A program made the translations under genes and the position numbers. A DNA stretch of 35,441 nt, taken from positions 1 to 35,441 of the forward strand of contig JAGODE010000015.1 of NCBI GenBank assembly GCA_017998385.1, read 5' to 3'. Source of the DNA: Chitinophagaceae bacterium (GTDB taxonomy: Bacteria; Bacteroidota; Bacteroidia; Chitinophagales; Chitinophagaceae). Shown one piece after another: positions 8,718 through 16,153 of this stretch (positions within the stretch are counted from its first letter, which is position 1; each line of letters starts with the position of its first letter). Below the pieces are notes generated by a model. That model worked only from the letters and a program-made list of their open reading frames with translations, did not search any database and was not told where the DNA came from.

Positions 8718-9806
8718 TCAATAATTCCCCACCGTAGCCAACAGCTCTGCCCGGTACTTATAGATATCATCAACCGACTCCAGTAGCTTCTTTTCCCCAT
8801 TGTCTTTGCCGTTATGAAACAGCTCCAGGTATTTGTTGGCTGAATTGAAATGCAGCCGGCACAGGGGCTTGCGGTTATTATCATCGAGCAGTACGCCGAA
8901 ATAAGATTGTGTATCACGAAAAGCGATACGCTTAGCCGGTATGGTTTCCCGTAAAATCGCTTTTACAATCTGCGATGCTTCTATCTCCTCATCGGTCGTA
9001 ACCAGTTTAGCTCCTTCGGTATTATCGTCAACGGGTGCGACCTGCGCTGCCTCTCTCGAAGGTATGGCCTCGTTGATATGCAGGGCATTCTTGAGCCGGT
9101 GACTGATCGACTCATTGATCGAGTTAGACAGTGCCTTGCGGGTATATTCTTTAAAGGTAGCCAGCCGGGAGGCCGTAAGCGTTTTTTCAAAAAACCTGTT
9201 GACCAGCAAACGCACCAGCTCATCAGAAGGATCCTGCAGTTCTTTTTCAAACTCGTTGCGGATAGCCTTGATATACTTGAGTGCTTCAGCAGAGTCGAGA
9301 ATGCCTTCCAGGTTATACCCTTGTTTGGTAAAGCTCTCCAGCAGCTTTATACTGGCATCTTTGAGGTTGGAAAGATCAAGTGTAAAGAAAGGTTTTTCAT
9401 CCATGATATTGGGCTTCTCAAGATCGGCATAAAAGTTATAGATATGTCCATTGGTAAGTACGCCAAACCGCGCCCTCGACACGTGGTAGTAGCGGTGCAG
9501 CTGAGAGTTATGCGCATCGGCATTTTCTTTCCAGTGCTTACACTCAATGATCAGTATGGGCTCGCCTTCTTTTTTAATCACATAATCCACCTTTTCGCCC
9601 TTCTTGGTGCCGATATCGCAAATAAACTCGGGAATGACTTCTATGGGGTTAAAAATATCGTATCCCAGTATCTGGATAAAGGGCATCACAAATGCATTCT
9701 TGGTAGCCTCCTCTGTATTGATCTGGTTTTTGAGACTATCTACGCGCTGATGCAATTGTTCGAGTTTGAGTTTTAAATCTTGTTCCATGGTATTAAGTTT
9801 TAGCAT
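8718..9806 (-). CDS. HsdR N-terminal-like PD-(D/E)XK endonuclease protein
   Basis: The 362-aa protein resembles the restriction type I HsdR N-terminal family (HSDR_N) found as stand-alone proteins in Bacteroidota. Residues 30-60 (EEATKNAFVMPFIQILGYD) match the opening of that fold. The catalytic motif is Asp74 in KVDYVI and Glu88-x-Lys90 in LIIECKHW. An N-terminal helix (about 8-30) is coiled-coil-like, and the C-terminal third (280-362) is a separate small domain. No helicase or specificity subunit is nearby, so it is not a classical type I system. It is last in the minus-strand run, and its start overlaps the stop of the lipoprotein gene (TAATG). The second ATG (Met7, 9788) is an alternative start. 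Nuclease activity is inferred from the motif only. Confidence 0.8.
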   Translation of the reverse strand: MLKLNTMEQDLKLKLEQLHQRVDSLKNQINTEEATKNAFVMPFIQILGYDIFNPIEVIPEFICDIGTKKGEKVDYVIKKEGEPILIIECKHWKENADAHNSQLHRYYHVSRARFGVLTNGHIYNFYADLEKPNIMDEKPFFTLDLSNLKDASIKLLESFTKQGYNLEGILDSAEALKYIKAIRNEFEKELQDPSDELVRLLVNRFFEKTLTASRLATFKEYTRKALSNSINESISHRLKNALHINEAIPSREAAQVAPVDDNTEGAKLVTTDEEIEASQIVKAILRETIPAKRIAFRDTQSYFGVLLDDNNRKPLCRLHFNSANKYLELFHNGKDNGEKKLLESVDDIYKYRAELLATVGNY

Positions 9807-10021
9807 TAGTAACAGTGTTTACAGGGTACGCGGTGATAAGTGCCCGCAGCCTCCTCCTCCTTCATTTTAGCAATCCGATGGGTACATTGCTGCAACCAGC
9901 GGCAGTTCCTGGTTTTATGGTAAGCATACGCAGTTCTCCCCCTGCACACATACACTTTCTGATAGGATGTACATCCATAAAACAGCAGCAAAAAGGTCAG
10001 GTATAGTATCAGGCGAAACAT
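9806..10021 (-). CDS. Small Cys/His-rich lipoprotein
   Basis: This 71-aa protein starts with a hydrophobic segment (3-15) ending in YGC (Cys17), a plausible but non-ideal lipobox. The mature part has VYVCRG (Cys26), YHKTRNCRWLQQCTHRI (His35, Cys40, Cys46, His48) and HRVPCKHCY (Cys67, Cys70) at the very end. Similar short VYxC...YHxxxxCxxLxxC segments occur in Bacteroidota hypothetical proteins. The spacing could bind zinc or form disulfides in the periplasm. It lies 30 bp after the four-helix membrane protein gene and overlaps the nuclease gene. Function unknown. Confidence 0.75.
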   Translation of the reverse strand: MFRLILYLTFLLLFYGCTSYQKVYVCRGRTAYAYHKTRNCRWLQQCTHRIAKMKEEEAAGTYHRVPCKHCY

Positions 10022-10051
10022 CGGCTCAACTGTTTATAAGATCGGCAGGGC

Positions 10052-10564
10052 CTATCCATTCAGCAATACATAATGTGGTGTGAGTTGGGTCAGCGTGAGC
10101 GCAGCCAGCCTGGCCAGGCCCAGACCTGTACCGCCAATGATGCCGCTCACCAGTATTGCCAGTGGCAGATTGCCACCGGAGATCGTTTGTTCAGCCGCGT
10201 CCCGAAAACTAAAAAGCAAACGCAGCACCAGCCAGTACATACCAAGCAGTAGAAACTCTGCCAGCAGGATCACTAAAAAATACTGACTATACCGCAGCAT
10301 CGTCTGCACAATCCAGGGCCCCGGCTGAGACGCATAGTTCATACAGGTATCATAATATGCCTCCGCAGAAGCATTCCCGATGCCAATCATAGAAAATAAT
10401 AAAATGGCAGCCATCAGCGCCTGGCTATATTCTATGCCCGCAACAGGCTTCTTCACCAGGCCGGCCAACTGAAGAATCCGCCATGCACCATACAGCAGGA
10501 GCAGGTTTTGCAGGAGTAGCCATAGCACAGGCATCCAAAGCTTACTGATAATAGAGGTATCCAT
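10052..10564 (-). CDS. Four-helix integral membrane protein, DUF350-like
   Basis: The 170 residues form about four hydrophobic helices (roughly 11-34, 46-64, 90-116, 130-155) with short loops. The last helix region ISGGNLPLAILVSGIIGGTGLG resembles the repeated GN-x-x-x-AI...G-I-x-x-G pattern of DUF350 membrane proteins, so membership in or relation to that family is suggested but not certain. The gene lies 12 bp after the J-domain fusion gene and is very probably co-transcribed with it. Function unknown. Confidence 0.75.
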   Translation of the reverse strand: MDTSIISKLWMPVLWLLLQNLLLLYGAWRILQLAGLVKKPVAGIEYSQALMAAILLFSMIGIGNASAEAYYDTCMNYASQPGPWIVQTMLRYSQYFLVILLAEFLLLGMYWLVLRLLFSFRDAAEQTISGGNLPLAILVSGIIGGTGLGLARLAALTLTQLTPHYVLLNG

Positions 10565-10576
10565 CGTAGTGGTTTT

Positions 10577-12550
10577 TTATTGATTGATCAAACTGATTTT
10601 CCAGTGATGCAAATCCCTTACAGGACCTGGTAGTATACCGGGCCGGTAGCCCGCAGCCGTCGTTTCCCAGGCATAAAGTGTTTGCCCGTTTACGACAAAG
10701 GCAGCTGCATTGCGGGGCAGCTCGCCGCTGAGCGCAATAGCAATAGCCGCATGCCTGTAGTACTCGCTGGTGATAATGGCTACTGTGTAATTGAATCGCC
10801 GCAACAATGTATAAAGCAATAGTGCCCGTGTGTCGCAGTCGCCTTTGAGATCACTAAAAAATTCTACAGGCGATCGTACGCCAAAACTCACATTACCCAC
10901 ACAGCAATCGGTTTTACAGGCCCGGAGATACTGCCTGGTAAAGGCATCCGTATACTGACCGGCCTCACATGTACGCGGCACGACCAGGTAGTAGGGCAGC
11001 GATTGAATACAACTGACGAGCACACAGGCCAACTGTTTTTCTGTCAATCCACGTATACGGCGTAATGAATCGAATTGTTCATAAATAAGATCGAGGGCAT
11101 TTTCATCATATTGGTCCAACTGCAGATACACTTCACCAATCGAAGCGGGCGAATACAGGCTCAGTTGCTGATGAAAAAGTGAAGCGCTGCGCACATCGCG
11201 AACACGCACAGGCAGACTAAGTGCATATTGATTAGCTTCATAATCTGCCCATTTAATATGGTGAGTAATGAGTGTATCATATATCAGTTTTTCCCGGACT
11301 GCACTTTCTTTGGCGAGGCGGATTTCATGGTGGGTTACGACTGTATCCAGGGTCGGTTTTTGTCTAACGAAACCGGTTGCCGCCCCTTTGCTCAGCGCCG
11401 ATCTTATTCCCATAATTACTAAGCCGGCAATTGCCAGGAATAATAAACCGGGAATCCTCCTGGCTAAAAAAGAAAACAGTATTCCTCCAAAACTAAAAGC
11501 CATTGCAAAGACCAGCATAGTGAGCAACGGCAGACGCAGCTCGGGGATAAAAGCCAGCGCCAGTATTCCCAGGCCGGCAACTATCCAGTCAGAACAACCA
11601 GCCTTAGAGATGCGATCTGCATATCGCTGTGCGGGACGGCCAGGCTTGCGATACATTGAACCAAGGGGATTGGTTGCCGTCTGCTCGTTGCCATACGTAT
11701 ACTGACGCTGCAGGGGCGATAGCCGCTCCCACGCTGACCAATAAGTGCTGCAGTCGGCATGGTAGTATTCGGTACGTTTCCATCGCCAGCCGCTCTCCTC
11801 TTTATATTCTTCCCGACCGGTAGGACCAAAACACTCGGTGACCCATTCGGTCTCTTCGTTGGTTACAGGATGAACAATTTCTGCATATACATCTGCAACC
11901 AGGGTCCCCATGCTTTGAGTGTCGTACTTGCTGATATTGATTAGCTCAGCATTGGCTACCCTTATATCCGACAACTGAAGCAGATATACCACCACCCCCT
12001 GGCGTGTGGTGACCTCACAACGCACCGGCTGGCCGACAGGTGTCCGGAATATATCGGCAGCTGAAATAGCTTCTTTCCAGGCGGCAGACACGGTTCGTAT
12101 CTGCAGATCATTTTCATCAACAAAGACGGTGGCATCTGTGGGTACTAACCGGTAATTGACGGAACGCAAATAAAATTCATCTGACTGCAGTGCTTCGGCC
12201 CAAAACTTTACCTGTATCCTGCCCCGCAGGTATACTTTCTCCATCACTGTCACCGTAAATTTCCGCTCGTATGTTTTTACATGCTGTGACGCTGAATCGT
12301 TACCCTGTTTGTCACCGGCAGTCTGCGTTGCTTTTGCCCGGGCAAAGAAGGCATCATAAACCGTCCGTTTTACCGGATCGCTCAGTATTTCATAGGCTTC
12401 ATTAATCTCCAGTATAAGTGCCGGATTGGCATCGGGTGCCCTGTCGGGATGATATAACTTGACCAGGCGTCGATAAGCGGCTTTTATTTCCTCTTTCGGG
12501 CACCCGCGGCTCAGCCCCAGTGTAGTATAGTAATCTTTCTTAAAATCCAT
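10577..12550 (-). CDS. J-domain / transmembrane / transglutaminase-like fusion protein
   Basis: The 657-aa protein has an N-terminal J domain (about 6-68: DYYTTLGL...AYRRLVKLYHPDRAPD, HPD at 34-36), which should bind and stimulate DnaK in the cytoplasm. Residues 90-310 form an unrecognised beta-rich region. Three predicted helices (about 321-337, 339-361, 366-385) cross the membrane. An odd number would put the C-terminus in the periplasm. The C-terminal region (about 500-635) looks like a transglutaminase-like cysteine-protease fold: Cys572 in KGDCDTRALLL, His600 in YRHAAIAI, and an acidic Glu629 in YAWETT as the third residue. It lies 1 bp after the DUF4407-like gene. The combination of a cytosolic chaperone-recruiting domain with a transglutaminase-like domain is unusual. 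The two end domains are clear; topology is inferred. Confidence 0.85.
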   Translation of the reverse strand: MDFKKDYYTTLGLSRGCPKEEIKAAYRRLVKLYHPDRAPDANPALILEINEAYEILSDPVKRTVYDAFFARAKATQTAGDKQGNDSASQHVKTYERKFTVTVMEKVYLRGRIQVKFWAEALQSDEFYLRSVNYRLVPTDATVFVDENDLQIRTVSAAWKEAISAADIFRTPVGQPVRCEVTTRQGVVVYLLQLSDIRVANAELINISKYDTQSMGTLVADVYAEIVHPVTNEETEWVTECFGPTGREEYKEESGWRWKRTEYYHADCSTYWSAWERLSPLQRQYTYGNEQTATNPLGSMYRKPGRPAQRYADRISKAGCSDWIVAGLGILALAFIPELRLPLLTMLVFAMAFSFGGILFSFLARRIPGLLFLAIAGLVIMGIRSALSKGAATGFVRQKPTLDTVVTHHEIRLAKESAVREKLIYDTLITHHIKWADYEANQYALSLPVRVRDVRSASLFHQQLSLYSPASIGEVYLQLDQYDENALDLIYEQFDSLRRIRGLTEKQLACVLVSCIQSLPYYLVVPRTCEAGQYTDAFTRQYLRACKTDCCVGNVSFGVRSPVEFFSDLKGDCDTRALLLYTLLRRFNYTVAIITSEYYRHAAIAIALSGELPRNAAAFVVNGQTLYAWETTAAGYRPGILPGPVRDLHHWKISLINQ

Positions 12551-12551
12551 G

Positions 12552-13526
12552 TCACTGGAGATAATGAGCTATAAAGTCATCGTTGCTCAATGCAGGGGTT
12601 TGCTGTATGCGAATGGTATTAAACGGAGGATCTTCGTAAGCGGTATAGGGCTCTACCGTAAGCCCCTCGCTATTCTTAAACAAGCATGTAAACCGCTGCC
12701 TGAAATTTTCATACTCCTCCCGTACAATCATCTTTTCTGCTTCATCTTTAAGCTGATAGTAAGGATCCGTCAACGGAATGGAATAAATGAGGTAGCCGGG
12801 CAGCAGAAAGAGAATGACAATAATGACGCAAATCACCCAGGCCCACGGTTTATGCGATAACTGTTGTATTCTATACAGTAAAAAATCTGAACGGTCAATT
12901 CGTCTTGCGGCGATTTTTATATACCCGGTACGCTCCTCTTCAATTTGTGATAGCTGCTGCTGTAACTGTGCCAGATCCTGCTGTGTGTTCCTGTCCGGAT
13001 AAAGAACGATTTGCTTTTCCAATATCTGCATAGCATGCGTTATAGCGGATCTTTCTGCTGTGCGAAGGCTATCGATCCGTTTTTCATACCGTGTCAACAG
13101 ATTTGTCCTGTACTCAGCCACTTTATTATTCAGCGTTCCCGAAAAGAAAAACACCTCAATCGGTTTTGATACGAGGAAAGCCATAAAAACAACGAATCCC
13201 ATGCGAATACAATTGGCCAGGTTGAACGGTCGTCCCTGCCGGGTAGACTTTGACATGGTAAGAATAAGAAACAGGTAGATACAGCCGAAAAGAGCCGACA
13301 TGAAAACAGCCAGTAGCAACTCAACCTGCCAGATATGAAATAGCAGGTCGGTACCATAGAATACAGAAAATGTAGTCAGCAAAAGAGCGGCCAACAGACA
13401 GACTGATGCCTGGCAAAACTTTTGTGTCACTACTTTTCCTGACCGGAGTAATAACCGGTAGTCGCCTCCTGCCAGCTTTACAAGCAGCAAAGGAAACCGT
13501 TGCTGTAAAAGATGCCGGCCACTCAT
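12552..13526 (-). CDS. DUF4407-like membrane protein (divergent paralogue of the upstream gene)
   Basis: The 324-aa protein has three N-terminal helices (about 37-57, 67-89, 105-122), a helical coiled-coil stretch (about 135-212) and a fourth helix (229-249), followed by a soluble tail to the end. This is the layout of DUF4407 proteins. The third helix ends in VSKPIEVFFF, matching ISKPVEIRMF of the neighbouring 416-aa protein. The Trp-Gly...DR motif of that protein is not retained. Its start overlaps the upstream stop by 4 bp (ATGA), so the two are translationally coupled and may form a hetero-oligomer. Function unknown. Confidence 0.8.
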   Translation of the reverse strand: MSGRHLLQQRFPLLLVKLAGGDYRLLLRSGKVVTQKFCQASVCLLAALLLTTFSVFYGTDLLFHIWQVELLLAVFMSALFGCIYLFLILTMSKSTRQGRPFNLANCIRMGFVVFMAFLVSKPIEVFFFSGTLNNKVAEYRTNLLTRYEKRIDSLRTAERSAITHAMQILEKQIVLYPDRNTQQDLAQLQQQLSQIEEERTGYIKIAARRIDRSDFLLYRIQQLSHKPWAWVICVIIVILFLLPGYLIYSIPLTDPYYQLKDEAEKMIVREEYENFRQRFTCLFKNSEGLTVEPYTAYEDPPFNTIRIQQTPALSNDDFIAHYLQ

Positions 13527-14773
13527 ACCCCTCTTTTTTTATCTTCCTGCACAAAATTCTCCGGGTGGCTCCGTACTTCATTTATTTTACTTTCTTTCCA
13601 GGCTTTAATGGCTTCATCACTTAAGGTACTTTGGGTCTCCAATAGCTGAATGCGCTCTTTAAGTAAGCGGATCACCTGATGGTTGATGACGAGGTCCCTT
13701 TCATAACCTTCTTTATCCTGGTAGTAGTTGGCCCGTACTTCAATCGCATTTTCCGCTTTGATCAGCTCCTTTACATTTTCTTCCATATAATCATACGGAC
13801 TCTTGATCAGCATCAGCTTGAAAAAAATTGGGGTCAGCTCAATCACCATAAAAAGCAGGGTGATAAAAAGCGAAATAACCCATCCGGAAATTTCATGCGC
13901 GATCTTGATCCGTTCCAGGAGGCCATCGAGACCCGATGCCACTTTTTCGCTATTCTGCAAATCCGCTTCGCGTCGTTTGGCAATCTCCTCTTTCTCCTTT
14001 TTAATCCGGAGGTATTCGGGATTGGCCTGCAGTGTACTGATCTCTGCAGCCACCTGCTCCATCTGAGCTTTCACCGCCAGAGCACGTGGCCCTACAGCGA
14101 CATCACGGGCCTCATCGATATATTGTTTCTCCAGATCGGCATGCCGGGCAATTTTTGCAGACAGATCGTTCTGGAATTTTTCGATCTCTTTATCTTTCAC
14201 CGCCAGTTCCGAGGCATATAAGGAATCTGTTTTGGCTTTATATGCCTGCTGCTGTTCCATCTGCCGTTCATGCAGTTTTACATCTATTTCTGTTTTAAAC
14301 ATGCGGATTTCTACCGGCTTGGAAATGGTAAGGGCGATGACTGCACCCATAATAAGCCTGGGTAGTGCTCCTATCAGCTCTTTTCGCGTAATATTTTCGG
14401 TACCATCGCCCTTGCCAGTACTGGTAACGATAAAGCGATCAATATTGAAGATGATAAGTCCCCAAATCACTCCAAAGAAAACAGCTTTAAACATGGTGGG
14501 ACCGTGTATCTGGTCATAAGTACCTGCAATATTTTTAGCGGTCTGAAAAGAATTCAATGCGTTTCCCCGCGGTTCAAATATGGTATAAAACGCATAGCCG
14601 CCAGCAAGGGCTGCCATTAGCCCTGTGGCGAGGATAATTCCACCCAGGCACAGGTACTTTATTTTATCGCTGTAAGTACTCCTCTCCAGTATGTACCTGT
14701 CTGCGCCTGCAGCTTTCCAAAAAAGTCGCATGATGCGGCTTGAACCGGGAGATGCATAATAATCTCTTGTCAT
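13523..14773 (-). CDS. DUF4407 domain membrane protein
   Basis: The 416-aa protein has helices at about 40-60, 96-115 and 136-152, a long charged coiled coil (about 165-290), a fourth helix (295-318) and a soluble C-terminal tail. The segment WGLIIFNIDRFIVTSTGKG (104-122) and the following ISKPVEIRMFKTEID are hallmarks of DUF4407, a Bacteroidota-rich family of unknown function. The coiled coil would lie on one side of the membrane and could span part of the periplasm or contact a partner. The gene follows the 165-aa protein gene by 2 bp. Confidence 0.9.
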   Translation of the reverse strand: MTRDYYASPGSSRIMRLFWKAAGADRYILERSTYSDKIKYLCLGGIILATGLMAALAGGYAFYTIFEPRGNALNSFQTAKNIAGTYDQIHGPTMFKAVFFGVIWGLIIFNIDRFIVTSTGKGDGTENITRKELIGALPRLIMGAVIALTISKPVEIRMFKTEIDVKLHERQMEQQQAYKAKTDSLYASELAVKDKEIEKFQNDLSAKIARHADLEKQYIDEARDVAVGPRALAVKAQMEQVAAEISTLQANPEYLRIKKEKEEIAKRREADLQNSEKVASGLDGLLERIKIAHEISGWVISLFITLLFMVIELTPIFFKLMLIKSPYDYMEENVKELIKAENAIEVRANYYQDKEGYERDLVINHQVIRLLKERIQLLETQSTLSDEAIKAWKESKINEVRSHPENFVQEDKKRGV

Positions 14774-14775
14774 AG

Positions 14776-15273
14776 TTAAAGACCTGGTTTAGTTGAATGG
14801 TAATTAAAAGCACTAACCCGTAGCGGGTAAACAGCGCAGCTAAGTTGCGGCAGGCGGCAGCTGAGTAATGGCCAGCTTGTCTTCAAAGACAAGTCAACCG
14901 CAATCTGAAATGATTCAACAACCGGTAAGTCGCCGGCAACTATCGCTCTTAGCTGCTCCTGAGGAATAGATATCCTTTTCAGCGGAAACCGGTATACATT
15001 TTTTCTCCAGCCGGATCGTATGGTTACGGATATTTCTGTAAGCCCTTCGGGCAGGGCAATCAGAAATAAGCCCGATCGTTGATTATTATGGAAATTGGTA
15101 CCTGCAACAAAAACGCTATAGCGACGGCGCATCTGCCAGCCTATCAGCGCAAGGGGTTTTTCGGCAACAACCCAATCGTTTACTTCCAATACGGTAAACG
15201 CCGGCTTTCTAAACCGAAAAAAGAATCGTAGTAAGCGTACGATGGCAATCCATATCTTTTTGAACAGGTGCAT
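14776..15273 (-). CDS. Unknown protein with basic N-terminal hydrophobic segment
   Basis: This 165-aa protein is not recognised. Residues 1-25 (MHLFKKIWIAIVRLLRFFFR) form a basic, hydrophobic, possibly membrane-associated helix. The rest is predicted to be beta-rich (VFVAGTNFHNNQRSGLFLIALPEGLTEISVTIRSG). It could be an accessory domain that sits on the membrane surface. It lies 80 bp after the 80-aa protein gene and 2 bp before the DUF4407 gene, so co-transcription is likely. Confidence 0.65.
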   Translation of the reverse strand: MHLFKKIWIAIVRLLRFFFRFRKPAFTVLEVNDWVVAEKPLALIGWQMRRRYSVFVAGTNFHNNQRSGLFLIALPEGLTEISVTIRSGWRKNVYRFPLKRISIPQEQLRAIVAGDLPVVESFQIAVDLSLKTSWPLLSCRLPQLSCAVYPLRVSAFNYHSTKPGL

Positions 15274-15353
15274 AAGTTTTACTTACCACTATGCAGTGCT
15301 TTAACCGATACTACCGCCCGCTTCCTTATTTACCTGTCGCACCATGCAATGCT

Positions 15354-15596
15354 TTATTGCAGGAGGCTATGTAAGGAAAGCAGGACAATCACCATCGCGG
15401 CCATTAGGGACAACACTATCAGACACCCGCCAGAGCTGCGATGGTAAATTTTATTATAAGCAGCCCGCCGGGGGTTAGTGATCCATCCAAATCCCCGCGG
15501 TGCTTTGATTCCCAAAGAATGCCGGATATACCGTTTTAAAGAGGTTCTGGCTGCTATCCTCTTTGAAAGTGAGGGTTTTCTATATCCGATTTTCAT
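15354..15596 (-). CDS. Small basic single-pass membrane protein with NPRRAAYNKIY motif
   Basis: The 80-aa protein has a very basic N-terminal half (RKPSLSKRIAARTSLKRYIRH), then FGWITNPRRAAYNKIYHRSS at about 37-56, and a C-terminal hydrophobic helix (60-77). The NP-K/R-K/R-AxYNKxY motif is seen in many small uncharacterised bacterial proteins. With no signal peptide the basic part should face the cytoplasm. It appears to be the first gene of the minus-strand run ending at 8718. Function unknown. Confidence 0.7.
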   Translation of the reverse strand: MKIGYRKPSLSKRIAARTSLKRYIRHSLGIKAPRGFGWITNPRRAAYNKIYHRSSGGCLIVLSLMAAMVIVLLSLHSLLQ

Positions 15597-16064
15597 GTTT
15601 CAGGTATTATGATCGGCGTTCCTCTCTTTTCCTGTTTCTTATGCTAACTATTCAACCGAAACAGGATGTTCCCGTTATACGGGTTAAAAGTAGTCGTTGG
15701 GAAATGCAAAATTTTACGGGAACCCGCAATGGCGGTAGAAAACAAAAATGCCGGAAGACATAAACAGATCAGCCCCTTAGTTTCTTACATAAATCGCCAA
15801 ACACACAGAAATACTATTTACCTGTAACCGAAAACCGGCACCGTATGAAGACAGGCAAAAAAATGCTGTTCTTCTGCAGTCTTCCGATTATATCTATCTT
15901 TTATGCCTGCATCTTTTACTACTCCTGGCAGACCTGACTGCACGTCTGCTGGCGCCGGAATTTTTTTATACAGGAAAAGTAAAATAAACTTCACCTGGGA
16001 ATTTTTATTCGGACTTAACAGTATCTGACCATCATTACTTCTTTTGTGTGCCAGGCGGAAAAAA
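15597..16064. other. Intergenic region between divergent genes, no supported gene
   Basis: The region holds CCCGTTATACGGG (15671-15683) and a second palindromic motif at 15709-15735. An 85-codon reading frame on the minus strand (15818-16075) has no ATG, starts at TTG inside an operator-like repeat and looks non-coding. Promoters for the minus-strand run are expected here, but no TAnnTTTG match was found on that strand. Confidence 0.5.
15709..15728 (-). promoter_or_regulatory. Second copy of the motif found upstream of cas9
   Basis: On the minus strand it reads CGGGTTCCCGTAAAATTTT, one mismatch from the copy upstream of cas9. It lies about 115 bp upstream of the start at 15596. The surrounding sequence also includes CCGCC/GGCGG near 15730. 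It may be a regulatory element or a dispersed repeat. Confidence 0.4.
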
Positions 16065-16065
16065 G

Positions 16066-16150
16066 TTACGGACAATTATAAAAACTTATTTTTGTCCGTA
16101 ACTTTATTATATATTTACGGACAACTATAGACATTCAAATCTGTCCGTAA
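16066..16150. promoter_or_regulatory. Four GTCCGTAA sites as two tandem inverted pairs upstream of the ATPase gene
   Basis: TTACGGACAA occurs at 16066-16075 and 16115-16124, and its inverse (T/C)TGTCCGTAA at 16092-16101 and 16141-16150. The period is 49-50 bp. The last site ends 3 bp before the ATG at 16154. A -7-like TATTTTTG (16087-16094) overlaps the second site. A protein bound here would block transcription, so autoregulation by the ATPase or a linked regulator is a reasonable inference. Confidence 0.7.
16087..16094 (+). promoter_or_regulatory. Candidate -7 element of the ATPase promoter
   Basis: TATTTTTG matches TAnnTTTG and overlaps operator site two (16092-16101), while site one lies where the -33 element would be. 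The predicted transcript leader is about 60 nt and includes sites three and four. Confidence 0.5.
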
Positions 16151-16153
16151 CAT

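Noticed and set aside
9078..9776. 232-codon plus-strand frame
   Set aside because: Long, but antisense to the HsdR-N-like gene, whose motifs are clear; no domain seen.
14817..14827. CCCGTAGCGGG palindrome identical to 8170-8180
   Set aside because: It lies in the coding end of the 165-aa protein gene and is short; chance is likely.
15289..15357. Imperfect direct repeat ATGC(A)GTGCTTTA / ATGCAATGCTTTA in the 80-bp gap of the membrane operon
   Set aside because: Short and partly in coding sequence; no clear function.
15818..16075. 85-codon minus-strand reading frame in the intergenic region
   Set aside because: It starts with TTG inside the GTCCGTAA operator element, has no recognisable domain and its composition looks non-coding.
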